Positions 15,938 through 23,577 of a stretch of 34,800 bases of DNA are shown one piece after another. The position numbers were made by a program, and so were the translations under genes. The notes under the pieces were generated by a model, which was not told where the DNA came from, did no database searches, and worked only from the letters and a program-made list of their open reading frames with translations. The stretch is from JBALVO01 sp036961445 (GTDB lineage: Bacteria; Pseudomonadota; Gammaproteobacteria; Pseudomonadales; Halieaceae): positions 1-34,800 of the forward strand of contig JBALVO010000028.1 of NCBI GenBank assembly GCA_036961445.1, read 5' to 3'. Every line of letters begins with the position of its first letter. The first letter of the stretch is position 1.

Positions 15938-15992
15938 CTGTTTTTAAATAAAAAATAAAGGCCATAGAAAAAATCCGATGACTATCCCGCGC

Positions 15993-16109
15993 TTAACTAC
16001 CTAAAACATTGCTTGTGGATTTCTTAGCTGCCTTTGCGGCCTTCTTCTCTTTCGCTGTTAAAAGTGGCTTCTTTTTGGTATTTTTTTTACTGTCTTGTCC
16101 TTTACTCAT
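15993..16109 (-). CDS. 38-residue lysine-rich protein
   Basis: ATG at 16109, preceded by AGAGGAAAG eight bases upstream, starts MSKGQDSKKNTKKKPLLTAK, which continues EKKAAKAAKKSTSNVLGS to TAA at 15993. About a third of the residues are lysine. The opening MSKGQDSKKxxKKKP and the middle KEKKAAKxAKK match small basic proteins annotated as hypothetical in many Gammaproteobacteria. It may bind nucleic acid, but that is inference from charge alone. The good ribosome binding site, coding bias towards AAA/AAG and conserved form make it a real gene. It lies between IS6-like copies 6 and 7 and is too short for most gene finders. Confidence 0.75.
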   Translation of the reverse strand: MSKGQDSKKNTKKKPLLTAKEKKAAKAAKKSTSNVLGS

Positions 16110-16258
16110 GATACTTTCCTCTTGAGGTAACCTCTTAAACCTAGAGCTCAGTTTGAGCCAACCTAAGTGCTGTAGCTACGCAGTGAACTCCCTTTAAACA
16201 GCTAAGTCGACGCGTAACAATGTCAGTATGGCCCTCTGCACGATCAATTGATAGGAAT

Positions 16259-16575
16259 GGTATTGCCAAGTTAAAGCGCTGATGTTGATAGGATCGGCGA
16301 AGAGCCTGCCCCGCTTTATCGGGTATGAATACATATAAATGCCACCGATTCCGGCTAGGCGCCCCCCCGCCTGACATCGTCAGTTACGCAGTCTGGCTCT
16401 ATTATCGCTTCAACCTCAGCCATCGCGATTTTGAAGATCTGCGCGCTGAACGAGGCATCACCGTTAGCCACGAAACGATCCGACTTTGGTGCATCAAGTT
16501 CGGTGCTCTCTATACCCGTCGCGTAAGCGCAGACACCGGGCCTGTGTGATATGAAGGAGTTAGTTTGCCGATACC
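16259..16575 (+). mobile_element. IS6-like element, copy 7 (317 bp MITE-like, intact 74-codon frame)
   Basis: Both termini are present: GGTATTGCCAAGTTAAAGC on the left and, inverted, GGTATCGGCAAACTAACTC on the right. ATG at 16325 opens a frame of 74 codons that ends inside the element: MNTYKCHRFRLGAPPPDIVS, then YAVWLYYRFNLSHRDFEDLR, AERGITVSHETIRLWCIKFG, and ALYTRRVSADTGPV. This is only the N-terminal helix-turn-helix domain of the IS6 transposase; the DDE core is deleted. It has the long left end with AGCCTGCCCCGCTTTATCGG, and a GGCTAGGCGCCCCCC insert that is shared with copy 11. Confidence 0.82.
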
Positions 16576-16773
16576 GTGTGACGTACTCATCTCTATGTAA
16601 CTGATGACAATTTGTATGATGGCATGGTGTCGCGGCTTCTTGACGATTTTCGGGGGTACTTAAAATACTTGCCCGTAAAGACCGGCTTATAGCTTATCAA
16701 GCCAAGAGTTATCGACGGCTTACGTGTAATTTGAATGACATTGATCCCCCACGCCAAAAACTGAAGAGGCACC

Positions 16774-17595
16774 ATGATGAGTGTTACACCCCGTGGAATT
16801 GATTTACAAGATAAAATTGTTCTGGTTACAGGTGCAGCCAGGGGCATAGGCGCGGCCATAGCACATCGTTGTGCAGAGGCCGGGGCCAGTGTAATGGCGA
16901 CCACGGCTTCTTCGGAAGCAGATGCCCGGGCAGAAGTCGCATCAATAACAAATGCTGGCGGTAAGGCCGACTTCCAGCCTCTCGATGTGCGCGACAATGA
17001 TCAATGGCAGAAAGTTGTAGATGCCACGGTAGCGACCTTTGGCGGTTTGGATGTGCTGGTCAATAATGCCGGTATTGGTACGCCGAAATTCTTCGTTGAT
17101 CTGTCACTGGAGGACCTGAGACATACCATGGGGATCAATCTGGAGGGCGCGTTCCTGGGAATGCAGCACGCAATTCGAGTCATGCGGCCTGGAGGCAGTG
17201 CGGGTACCGGCGGCTCTATAGTCAATATCGGTTCTGTATCCTCTCTGAACGCCTACACCGGGCTCAGTCATTATGCGGCGAGCAAAGGTGCGCTCAAGCA
17301 GTTAGGCAAGGGAGTAGCGGATGAATGCGCGCGTATGGGATTCGGGATAAGAGTCAATACGGTCTGTCCCGGGGTGGTACAAACGAATATGGCCCCGGAA
17401 CTATACCAGGGCTATGTCGATATCGGGCTAGCCCCTACCGTCGCTGACGCAGAAGCCATGCTCAGGGGTTCACATCCCCTGGGTTTCGGAGAGCCGTCTG
17501 ACGTGGCAAATATGGTACTGTATCTTGCTTCGGACGCCGCCAGGTGGGTGACCGGCACAGAGCATGTGATCGATGGTGGGCTGCTGATTTCCTGA
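16774..17595 (+). CDS. Short-chain dehydrogenase/reductase (classical SDR)
   Basis: The 273-residue protein contains the cofactor motif VLVTGAARGIGAAIA (residues about 17-30), NNAG at 97-100, the serine-containing strand NIGSVSSLNAYTG, and the catalytic YAASKGALKQLG with Tyr167 and Lys171. The end, TGTEHVIDGGLLIS, is the typical FabG-type C-terminus. It should oxidise or reduce a hydroxyl or keto group with NAD(P); a missing basic residue after the first strand makes NAD use more likely, by inference only. The start ATG at 16774 is followed by a second ATG; GAAGAGG is placed for either. The crotonase gene at 17659 follows in the same direction by 63 bases, so the pair may act on the same acyl-CoA or hydroxyacyl-CoA, as a hydratase and dehydrogenase of beta-oxidation do. 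Confidence 0.9.
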   Translation: MMSVTPRGIDLQDKIVLVTGAARGIGAAIAHRCAEAGASVMATTASSEADARAEVASITNAGGKADFQPLDVRDNDQWQKVVDATVATFGGLDVLVNNAGIGTPKFFVDLSLEDLRHTMGINLEGAFLGMQHAIRVMRPGGSAGTGGSIVNIGSVSSLNAYTGLSHYAASKGALKQLGKGVADECARMGFGIRVNTVCPGVVQTNMAPELYQGYVDIGLAPTVADAEAMLRGSHPLGFGEPSDVANMVLYLASDAARWVTGTEHVIDGGLLIS

Positions 17596-17658
17596 CAGTA
17601 GACTGCCCCGCGGCTGCTTTTATTGGCCAATTGATATCTGACGTAGGAACCTAATCTT

Positions 17659-18501
17659 ATGCGCTATGAAAACTACAACTTACTGAAGACAACCGTCGAC
17701 AGCGGTGTCGCTACGGTTGCTATCGATAATCCCCCGATAAACCTGTTTGATATGCCCATGATCGAGGAGATGATCCGGCTTGGACACGATCTTGAAACGG
17801 ACGACGACGTCCGGGTAGTAATTTTCGAAAGTGCTGACACCGATTTCTTCATTGCCCACGCGGATATCACGCTTATTCAGCAGATGCCCGAGGCGGACAC
17901 TGAGAAGCCCACCACATTATCGTTTTTTCACGAAATGCTGGAAAAATTCAGAACCATGCCCAAAGTGACCATCGGCAAGATTGCAGGGCGGGCACGGGGT
18001 GGCGGCAGCGAACTGCTGCTCGCTCTGGACATGCGGTTTGCGGCCTACGGGTCCGTATTCAGCCAGCCCGAGGTGGCTGTGGGCATCATTCCGGGGGGTG
18101 GAGGGAGCGCTCGTTTGCCGCGCCTCATCGGGCGTGGCCGGGCGCTCGAAGTCATCCTGGGTTGCGAAGACATCACCGCGGAAGTGGCGGAGCGCTACGG
18201 CTACATCAACCGCGCACTGCCACCGGAGGAGTTGTCGCCGTTTGTGCTGCGTCTGGCACGACGCATTGCTGCCTTCCCCCCTGAAACCGTTGCCCTGGCC
18301 AAGGCGGCGGTAGACGCGGGAGACGGGATGGCGACTGTGGATGCGCTGCTTGAAGAGCAACATTGTTTCAACCGGGCCCTGGCAACGCCGGCAGCCCGGG
18401 AGGGTATGGCAAGGTTTATGCAGCTGGGCGGGCAAACTCGAGAAGTGGAGCTCGATCTGGACGGAATGTTAGACAAGCTAATTAGTAACCCCGCTGATTG
18501 A
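17659..18501 (+). CDS. Enoyl-CoA hydratase/isomerase family protein
   Basis: The 280-residue crotonase-fold protein has VATVAIDNPPINLFDMPMI at the N-terminus, then a FIAHADITLI block in the place of the usual CAGxD oxyanion-hole loop. The second oxyanion segment follows as IAGRARGGGSELLLALDMRF, with the unusual RARGGG in place of GxALGGG. FSQPEVAVGIIPGGGGSARL is the acid-residue strand with E-V-A-V-G-I-I-P-G-G-G-G, the standard hydratase form. GRALEVILGCEDITAEVAER and YGYINRALP are the usual closing motifs. The loss of cysteine-alanine-glycine in the first block suggests altered substrate or reaction. AGGAA lies about nine bases before the ATG. It is probably in one operon with the SDR gene at 16774, and converges with the SDR gene at 18563. 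Confidence 0.88.
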   Translation: MRYENYNLLKTTVDSGVATVAIDNPPINLFDMPMIEEMIRLGHDLETDDDVRVVIFESADTDFFIAHADITLIQQMPEADTEKPTTLSFFHEMLEKFRTMPKVTIGKIAGRARGGGSELLLALDMRFAAYGSVFSQPEVAVGIIPGGGGSARLPRLIGRGRALEVILGCEDITAEVAERYGYINRALPPEELSPFVLRLARRIAAFPPETVALAKAAVDAGDGMATVDALLEEQHCFNRALATPAAREGMARFMQLGGQTREVELDLDGMLDKLISNPAD

Positions 18502-18562
18502 TCGCCCTATCCGGATCCGGGGTCCGGGACTGGGAATCGGGTGGGACCCTGTATTCAGGCTA

Positions 18563-19393
18563 CTACAGATACCCGATCTTCCGCGCCTCACTTCTGAGTA
18601 TTGCGCGGAACAGGGACCGCGGCAGTAAGCGCTTCATCAGGGGGGGTAGTGTGGTGCCCGGGCCCACAAATATGTTGCCCTTGTTCTTTTTGACACCCTT
18701 GAGGATTGCCTTTGCCACCACCCTCGGATGGGCACCCTTTTCGATATAGTGCCGCTGTAAGCGTTCTACCTGCTCAGCGGGCATGGCCATCTGGTCATTG
18801 TGTTGCACAATCGCCGTGTTTATCACGCCGGGATGGACACAACTCACCTGGATGTTGCTGCCTGCCAGTTCCATGGCGATGACGTCACAGAGACCTTCCA
18901 CCGCGTACTTACTGGCCGCATAGGCCGCCATATTGGGTACCGGGGTCACCGATGCCCCGGAGGCTATGTTTACCAGGTACCCCGCCTTGCTCGCTTGTTG
19001 CCAGTGATTGATAAACAACCGACTGCCGTGAACCACACCCATTACGTTTACGTCGAATGTGCGGCGCCATAGCTCACTACTGGTGTTGGCGAACGTGTCA
19101 AGGTAGGCGATCCCCGCATTGTTGACCACAATATCCGGCAGAGAGTCCTGGGCTGCCAGTTGTTCGGCCAGTTGCTGGAAGGCCTGCTCGTCAGCGACGT
19201 TGAGAATCTCGGACCGGTATGTCACTCCGTGACTCTCCACTTCGGGATGCAGTTTTGCCAGGCCCTCCTGACTTACGTCTGTCGCCAGGATATCGGCTCC
19301 TTCTCGGGCGAAGGCCAGAGCAATTTCGTAACCGATACCGGAACCGGCTCCGGTAATGAAAACGGACTTTCCTGCAAAATCACGACTCGACAT
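18563..19393 (-). CDS. Short-chain dehydrogenase/reductase
   Basis: The 276-residue protein has VFITGAGSGIGYEIALAFAR (cofactor motif at about 11-21), DIVVNNAGIAYLDTF (NNAG at 91-94), VNIASGASVTPVPNMAAYAA with Tyr158 and Lys162 in YAASK, and VSCVHPGVINTAIV. A basic C-terminal tail, LPRSLFRAILRSEARKIGYL, follows. This is the classical fold with the extended C-terminus seen in membrane-associated SDR7-like enzymes that act on lipids or acyl chains, so a hydrophobic substrate is plausible but not shown. AAGGAGG lies six bases before the ATG, the strongest ribosome binding site in this region. It stands apart on the minus strand and faces the crotonase gene. Confidence 0.9.
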   Translation of the reverse strand: MSSRDFAGKSVFITGAGSGIGYEIALAFAREGADILATDVSQEGLAKLHPEVESHGVTYRSEILNVADEQAFQQLAEQLAAQDSLPDIVVNNAGIAYLDTFANTSSELWRRTFDVNVMGVVHGSRLFINHWQQASKAGYLVNIASGASVTPVPNMAAYAASKYAVEGLCDVIAMELAGSNIQVSCVHPGVINTAIVQHNDQMAMPAEQVERLQRHYIEKGAHPRVVAKAILKGVKKNKGNIFVGPGTTLPPLMKRLLPRSLFRAILRSEARKIGYL

Positions 19394-19521
19394 TGTTTTC
19401 CTCCTTTTTGATCCCAGGTATGAAGGACCTTAGCATAACGAACCGGGCCGATAGAAACTTGTCACAGAACGACGATCGATTGTCTTTTTGCCAGGAGAAT
19501 TCAGAGCCGAGACCAACTAAG

Positions 19522-19620
19522 GGTGCCGACAAGTAAATTATCATTTCGCCAGGCACAGGAAAGCGGCATTGCAATTGCGGGCGAGAATACCGATTTTCGA
19601 ACCCTTGAGGTCACTGTGGC
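19522..19620 (+). other. Isolated left-type terminus and following sequence
   Basis: GGTGCCGACAAGTAAATTATC at 19522 resembles the termini of the IS6-like and type B elements. The sequence to 19620 contains no coding region and no clear partner end, so it may be a decayed element next to copy 8. The 618-base gap 19394-20011 holds this, copy 8, and the upstream region of the PAS gene. Confidence 0.3.
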
Positions 19621-19623
19621 CAT

Positions 19624-19883
19624 GGTATTGCCAACTTAACTCGCCGTAATTGATAGAATCGACGTAAGAATATTTATAAGCGCCAGCGATTCTCGCCCGA
19701 CATTATCAGTTGCGCAGTCTGGCGCTGCAGCGGTTAGTAAGCTATTTAATCTCGGGACGCACTTGCTTAGGGCTGAGCACTATCGGGAATTGAAGGTGAG
19801 TGCGTTTGAAAAATGGAGTAAAGCGGTTGCTTGAGATCCGGTTATAGATACCTATCACCTTGTTGAGGTAACTTGTCAGTGCC
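19624..19883 (+). mobile_element. IS6-like element, copy 8 (260 bp MITE-like)
   Basis: It has the left end GGTATTGCCAACTTAACTC and the right end, inverted, GGCACTGACAAGTTACCTC. Between them the start of the transposase (SRPTLSVAQSGA-like in several frames, from TTCTCGCCCGACATTATCAG) is joined directly to its end (from about 19741, encoding RAEHYRELKVSAFEKWSKAV and stop). The whole centre is deleted. It belongs to the short-left-end subtype. Confidence 0.78.
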
Positions 19884-20011
19884 GGGCAGTGGCATGAGTC
19901 AGGCCGCAAGTTTTTCCGGGTCCAGGAGAGTGAATTTTTTATTACCTGGTGATCCCAATACGCCCCCGCTGCGTAAATATGACTTGGAAACACAAAAAAT
20001 GAGGGTAAAAA

Positions 20012-20410
20012 GTGGGATCTACAATCGAGACATCTCTTGGTAAAACCGAAACTAGCTTGACACTGTTGAAGGTGCTCGCGGCGAACAGCTTCGACTCAAT
20101 CTTGATAACTGACGCGACGGCTAGTGGAAAAATCATCTACGCGAATAAGGCGTTCAAAAAATTAACCGGTCATGATCCGTTCGAGGTCATAGGAAAAACC
20201 CCCCGGATTCTTCAGGGGGTGGGTACTGACAAAAAAGTTATCAATCGTCTTGCCGTAGCGCTAAAATCGGGCGGTAAATTCGAAGGAAAAGCTATCAATT
20301 ATAAAAAAGATGGAACCCCTTTCATTATGTACTGGAGAGTACTTCCAATCAAAGTCGGGGGAAAGATCGAAGCATGGATTGCTATCCAAAGGGAAGGCTC
20401 TGTCATTTGA
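20012..20410 (+). CDS. Single PAS domain protein, LOV-like but without photoactive cysteine
   Basis: The 132-residue protein is one PAS domain: LAANSFDSILITDATASGKI, IYANKAFKKLTGHDPFEVIG, KTPRILQGVGTDKK, VALKSGGKFEGKAINYKKDG, and MYWRVLPIKVGGKIEAWIAI. The arrangement (ANKAF..LTG, RxLQG.TD, G.F.G...NYKKDG) is that of LOV-type PAS domains, but the GxNCRFLQG motif reads GKTPRILQG, so the cysteine needed for the flavin photoadduct is absent. It may bind another ligand or flavin without photochemistry, or act as a dimerisation module. There is no output domain. The start is GTG at 20012, with GAGGG seven bases upstream; no in-frame ATG precedes it. It stands alone; its partners are unknown. It is cytoplasmic by lack of a signal. 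Confidence 0.8.
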   Translation: MGSTIETSLGKTETSLTLLKVLAANSFDSILITDATASGKIIYANKAFKKLTGHDPFEVIGKTPRILQGVGTDKKVINRLAVALKSGGKFEGKAINYKKDGTPFIMYWRVLPIKVGGKIEAWIAIQREGSVI

Positions 20411-20609
20411 TTCTTAGGTTATGTCCGGCGACGCCTTGACTACCCTGAAGCTTCGGCATAGCGCCGATTTTTAGAGTCCCGCGAAAAGACTGATCTATCA
20501 GTTCACGCAGGCGCTGTAAGGATGGGCGAATAAGCCTTTCGACTATCCGATTCAAAGTCGGATGCCGTAGGGAAAGTTTGGGCATTAAATGCGAGAATGC
20601 ACTAAATGC

Positions 20610-20852
20610 CTACAGTAAACTGTCTATCTGACTCGCAAGAGTGAAATCACGTTCTGAAATACCGTTTACATCGTGTGTTGTCAGGTGAATTTTCACACAG
20701 CTGTATACGTTGTGCCATTCTGGATGATGATTCATCGTTTCTGCCAGCAGTGCCACCTTCGTCATGAAACCAAAAGCCTCAATAAAACTCGTGAAGACGA
20801 AATTACCGTAAAGCTTGTTTTCGTTAGTGAATGGGGCGCTTATCGAGGTCCG
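20610..20852 (-). pseudogene. phhB: Pterin-4a-carbinolamine dehydratase, 5'-truncated
   Basis: On the minus strand a frame of 80 residues ends at TAG (20610-20612). It reads ENKLYGNFVFTSFIEAFGFM, TKVALLAETMNHHPEWHNVY, SCVKIHLTTHDVNGIS and ERDFTLASQIDSLL. This is the C-terminal four fifths of the PhhB/DCoH fold, with the catalytic HHPEW and the TTHD histidine intact; the family is about 100-115 residues. The first 25 residues (helix 1 and the tryptophan motif) are missing, the frame is closed upstream by a TAA at 20853-20855, and there is no in-frame ATG before FMTKVA (an ATG there would lose half the fold). So the gene was cut at its 5' end. The enzyme normally recycles the pterin cofactor of phenylalanine hydroxylase. 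A 5' part in another frame was not found. The 199 bases below it hold nothing clear except a weak 60-codon frame. Confidence 0.78.
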
Positions 20853-21512
20853 TTATGGGACTAGGAAGCGTTGGATAATACCCTGGTCTTCGATGCAAGC
20901 TATTACCCTGGCAGCACCATCGCACCATCGCACCATCGCACCGGCCACAGACCTCGATGTCTATGGTGGACGTACGATGAGTCAGTACCAGCGGATGAAG
21001 TGGGGCAGGTGGCCTCCTTCAGGACCTGGATGGGGTTGTCGGGTTTTTTCTTTTTTGCTGCTGGAGAGTTACGAGTCATAGTTAAGGTCCTTTCTGCGTT
21101 TGAATCATGACTTTGTGGCGATGGCTAATAGCGATAAAATACATTAATTATATATTATAAATATTTGATTTTAAACGTTATATATTGTATTTATTACTAT
21201 AAGAGAGGTTGAAATTTTTCGTGCATGGATACGTATACAGATAGCTCGAAAAAGTATGGGATGGCCCCCGCGCACTGTGGTGGATCTGAAGAGGGGAAGG
21301 TCAACGGCAGGTGTTCACTGCGCTCGGGCTGTTCGTTGATGGGATTTGAGGGGCTGCAATAGAGTACTTGCTCGCTCCACATAAGCGTCATTTGCAGGGA
21401 ACCACTATTTGGTCCGAAGATGATTTTTGCCTGCCAGGGGGAGGTAAATGGTGTGGGCTGATTTTCATGTGAGACTTGAAGTTACTCCTCATGAAACTGC
21501 TAGACTTATACA
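20853..21512 (+). other. Long non-coding stretch with tandem octamer and AT-rich tract
   Basis: This 660-base gap before the TPR gene has no credible gene. At about 20919-20947 CACCATCG is repeated three times followed by CACC. At 21131-21210 there is a markedly AT-rich tract (AATTATATATTATAAATATT, GTATTTATTACTATAAG), a plausible promoter region for the downstream gene although it is 300 bases away. Small frames here (for example 21197-21391 minus) lack recognisable domains. Confidence 0.4.
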
Positions 21513-23279
21513 ATGCAAAAGTTTCTAGCAGAACTGAAACAGCGGAAGGTTTATAAGGTGGCCGTGGTATACGCCGCGATCGCCTGGTTACTATTGCAAC
21601 TGTCCGATGTGATTTTTCCGCCACTGGGACTGCCGGAACAGGCGATTACATTGGTTCTAGTGATAGCCGCAGCCGGCTTCCCCATCGCCCTGGTTCTTGC
21701 TTGGGTATTCGATCTCACTTCCAAGGGCGTCACACGTACTACGGCGGGCGTCCCCTTTCAGCCGCACCCACTGTCGCGTTCGCGCGTAATAGAATTTGCC
21801 CTCATCGGCGTGCTGGTGTTTGCGGTCGGGTATTTGTATCTGGACAGGCTCGCCTCACAGGGAGGCAAATCGGAGATTGGACGTGAGACCTCTGCCAGGT
21901 CCGTTGCTGTGTTGCCATTTGCTAACCTGAGCGGGGAGGAGTCCAATGAAGCATTCACTAATGGGATACATGATGATCTTGTAAGCCATGTTTCCAGGAT
22001 CGGCTCGATACGAACGATTTCCCGCACATCAGTTATCCAGTACCGTGAAACCATGAAAACAATACCCGAAATTGCGAAAGAATTAGGCGTGGCAACCGTC
22101 CTTGAAGGTGGCGTGCAGCGTGTTGGGGACCGCGTGCGAATCAATGCCCAACTAATTGATGCGGGGACAGACAGGCACTTGTGGGCAGACTCATTTGACC
22201 GAGAATTAACGGCACACAACATTTTCTCAATACAGAGCGAGATCGCAATGGCGATTGCCAATGCGCTGCAGGTGACTCTGACTGCGGATGAGCAGCGACG
22301 GCTGGTTAGCGTGCCGACCAATAACATCGCTGCATTGGAGACCTATTTTATTGGAAAGCGCATGCTAGAGGATCGCACAAAGGAATCGCTGCAAGCCGCG
22401 GTCGAATACTTTGAGAAAGTCATTGAGCTAGATCCGAACTTTGCACTCGCCCACTCAGGATTGGCGGATGCTTACATGTTACTGCCGGAATACTGGTCCG
22501 GCGCGGATCGAGACATGGTAATTCGTAAATCGAATTCGGCCGTAGAGAATGCCCTGGAGTTAGATCCGGAACTCCCGGAAGTGATCACATCACTGGCTTG
22601 GAACCGATTGATCCATGACTATGACTGGAAGGGCGCGGAGGAAACATTCAATCGTGCTCTAGAGATTCAATCGAATAATACCAATGCATTGCACTGGATT
22701 TCCCACACTCTGTCTTGGCAGGGCAGGCATGAAGAAGCTCTCGAGTACGCACGGCGCGCCGTGTCCGTCGATCCGCTCTCACTACTAATGCAGATGAATC
22801 TCGTCTACATATTGGTGGATGCGGGACAATACGACGTGGCACTCGAATTGGGGAATCAACTGGAATCTCGTGAACCAGAGTACTATGCACTGAGGCGCAA
22901 TCTCTGGTTGCATGAATTGCGCGCCAGTCGTCCGGAGAATGCAGCGAAAATTTTCCGCTCGTGGGCCGCTGTAACAAATGCGGATCTAGTCGCAGCGGAG
23001 GAGGTTGGTCAGATGTTTATCGACTACGCACAAAACGGTACAGCCGGCAATTTGTCGCCGGAATTGATCCGCCGGTTAAAATTAGGGGCGGAGGATCTTC
23101 CGCAGGTGTATGCCTTTATCGGGAATCGGGAAGGCACACTCGATGCACTTGAACAGGCTGCTGCGGGCCGCACAGGATCGCGCAGTGTGCTGAGCATGAA
23201 AGTCAATCCAGGCTACGACTTTATTCGCGGGGATACCCGGTTCAAGACCCTGCTGAACAAAGTAGGTTTGTCAGAGTAA
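21513..23279 (+). CDS. Membrane-anchored TolB-N-like and TPR protein
   Basis: The 588-residue protein begins MQKFLAELKQRKVYKVAVVY and has three membrane segments: AIAWLLLQLSDVIF, ITLVLVIAAAGFPIALVLAWVF, and IEFALIGVLVFAVGYLYLDRL (to about 112). A TolB-N or FlgO-like domain follows at about 128-258: SVAVLPFANLSGEESNEAFT, NGIHDDLVSHVSRIGSIRTI, ELGVATVLEGGVQRVGDRVR and LIDAGTDRHLWADSFDRELT. TPR repeats then fill about 280-500 (for example LDPNFALAHSGLADAYML, HWISHTLSWQGRHEEALEY). This architecture is common in marine Gammaproteobacteria, often with a cyclase or helix-turn-helix domain at the N-terminus, which is absent here. It should be an inner-membrane scaffold facing the cytoplasm or periplasm; the role is unknown. 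There is no good ribosome binding site before ATG 21513. Confidence 0.85.
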   Translation: MQKFLAELKQRKVYKVAVVYAAIAWLLLQLSDVIFPPLGLPEQAITLVLVIAAAGFPIALVLAWVFDLTSKGVTRTTAGVPFQPHPLSRSRVIEFALIGVLVFAVGYLYLDRLASQGGKSEIGRETSARSVAVLPFANLSGEESNEAFTNGIHDDLVSHVSRIGSIRTISRTSVIQYRETMKTIPEIAKELGVATVLEGGVQRVGDRVRINAQLIDAGTDRHLWADSFDRELTAHNIFSIQSEIAMAIANALQVTLTADEQRRLVSVPTNNIAALETYFIGKRMLEDRTKESLQAAVEYFEKVIELDPNFALAHSGLADAYMLLPEYWSGADRDMVIRKSNSAVENALELDPELPEVITSLAWNRLIHDYDWKGAEETFNRALEIQSNNTNALHWISHTLSWQGRHEEALEYARRAVSVDPLSLLMQMNLVYILVDAGQYDVALELGNQLESREPEYYALRRNLWLHELRASRPENAAKIFRSWAAVTNADLVAAEEVGQMFIDYAQNGTAGNLSPELIRRLKLGAEDLPQVYAFIGNREGTLDALEQAAAGRTGSRSVLSMKVNPGYDFIRGDTRFKTLLNKVGLSE

Positions 23280-23368
23280 TATTTTCTCAGTGTCCGAGCT
23301 AAGCGAAAGTGATCTCGTGAAGCAGTTTGGCGTAATCTTCAGTGGGAATCGTCCAGACGGTAGAGACC

Positions 23369-23520
23369 GGTTAGTGCAATTAACATGATGGGTTTCTCTG
23401 AATCCCAGTTTTCCAAAGTTTCCAGTAAGGCTCAAAGCGGAGCCAGATGAAGTATTTCCGGGCACTCCAGCGCAGTTTTTGTAGCGCTAGCCCATGGCCT
23501 CAAGTTAACTGGTTAGTGCC
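23369..23520 (+). mobile_element. Short non-coding element (type B MITE-like), copy 2
   Basis: GGTTAGTGCAATTAACATG on the left and, inverted, GGCACTAACCAGTTAACTTG on the right form imperfect terminal repeats. Interior blocks AAGGCTCAAAGCGGAGCC, CCGGGCACTCCAGCGCAG, and GTAGCGCTAGCCCATGGCCT match copy 1 at 14245-14400. There is no coding sequence. It fills most of the 298-base gap between the TPR gene and the L,D-transpeptidase gene. Confidence 0.6.
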
Positions 23521-23577
23521 GAGAAAAATCCGCAGAGAAGCTTGTAATTTGCAGCACAATTGAAATACTGTTGGGCC

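Noticed and set aside
18502..18562. CCGGATCCGG palindrome between convergent genes as a terminator
   Set aside because: It has no T run and only a short perfect stem; it is not good enough evidence for a terminator.
20221..20245. GGTACTGACAAAAAAGTTATC inside the PAS gene, resembling the transposon terminus
   Set aside because: It lies within conserved PAS coding sequence (GTDKKVI), so the resemblance is chance.
20403..20585. 60-codon minus-strand frame beginning MPKLSLRHPTLNRIV
   Set aside because: It has no ribosome binding site, overlaps the end of the PAS gene and has no recognisable family; composition does not favour it strongly.
20919..20947. Three tandem CACCATCG units as a possible CRISPR or iteron
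   Set aside because: The unit is only 8 bases with no spacers and no replication or cas gene nearby; it is a simple tandem repeat.
21197..21391. 64-codon minus-strand frame beginning MTLMWSEQVLYCSPSNPI
   Set aside because: It has no domain and no ribosome binding site and lies in a long gap next to an AT-rich tract.
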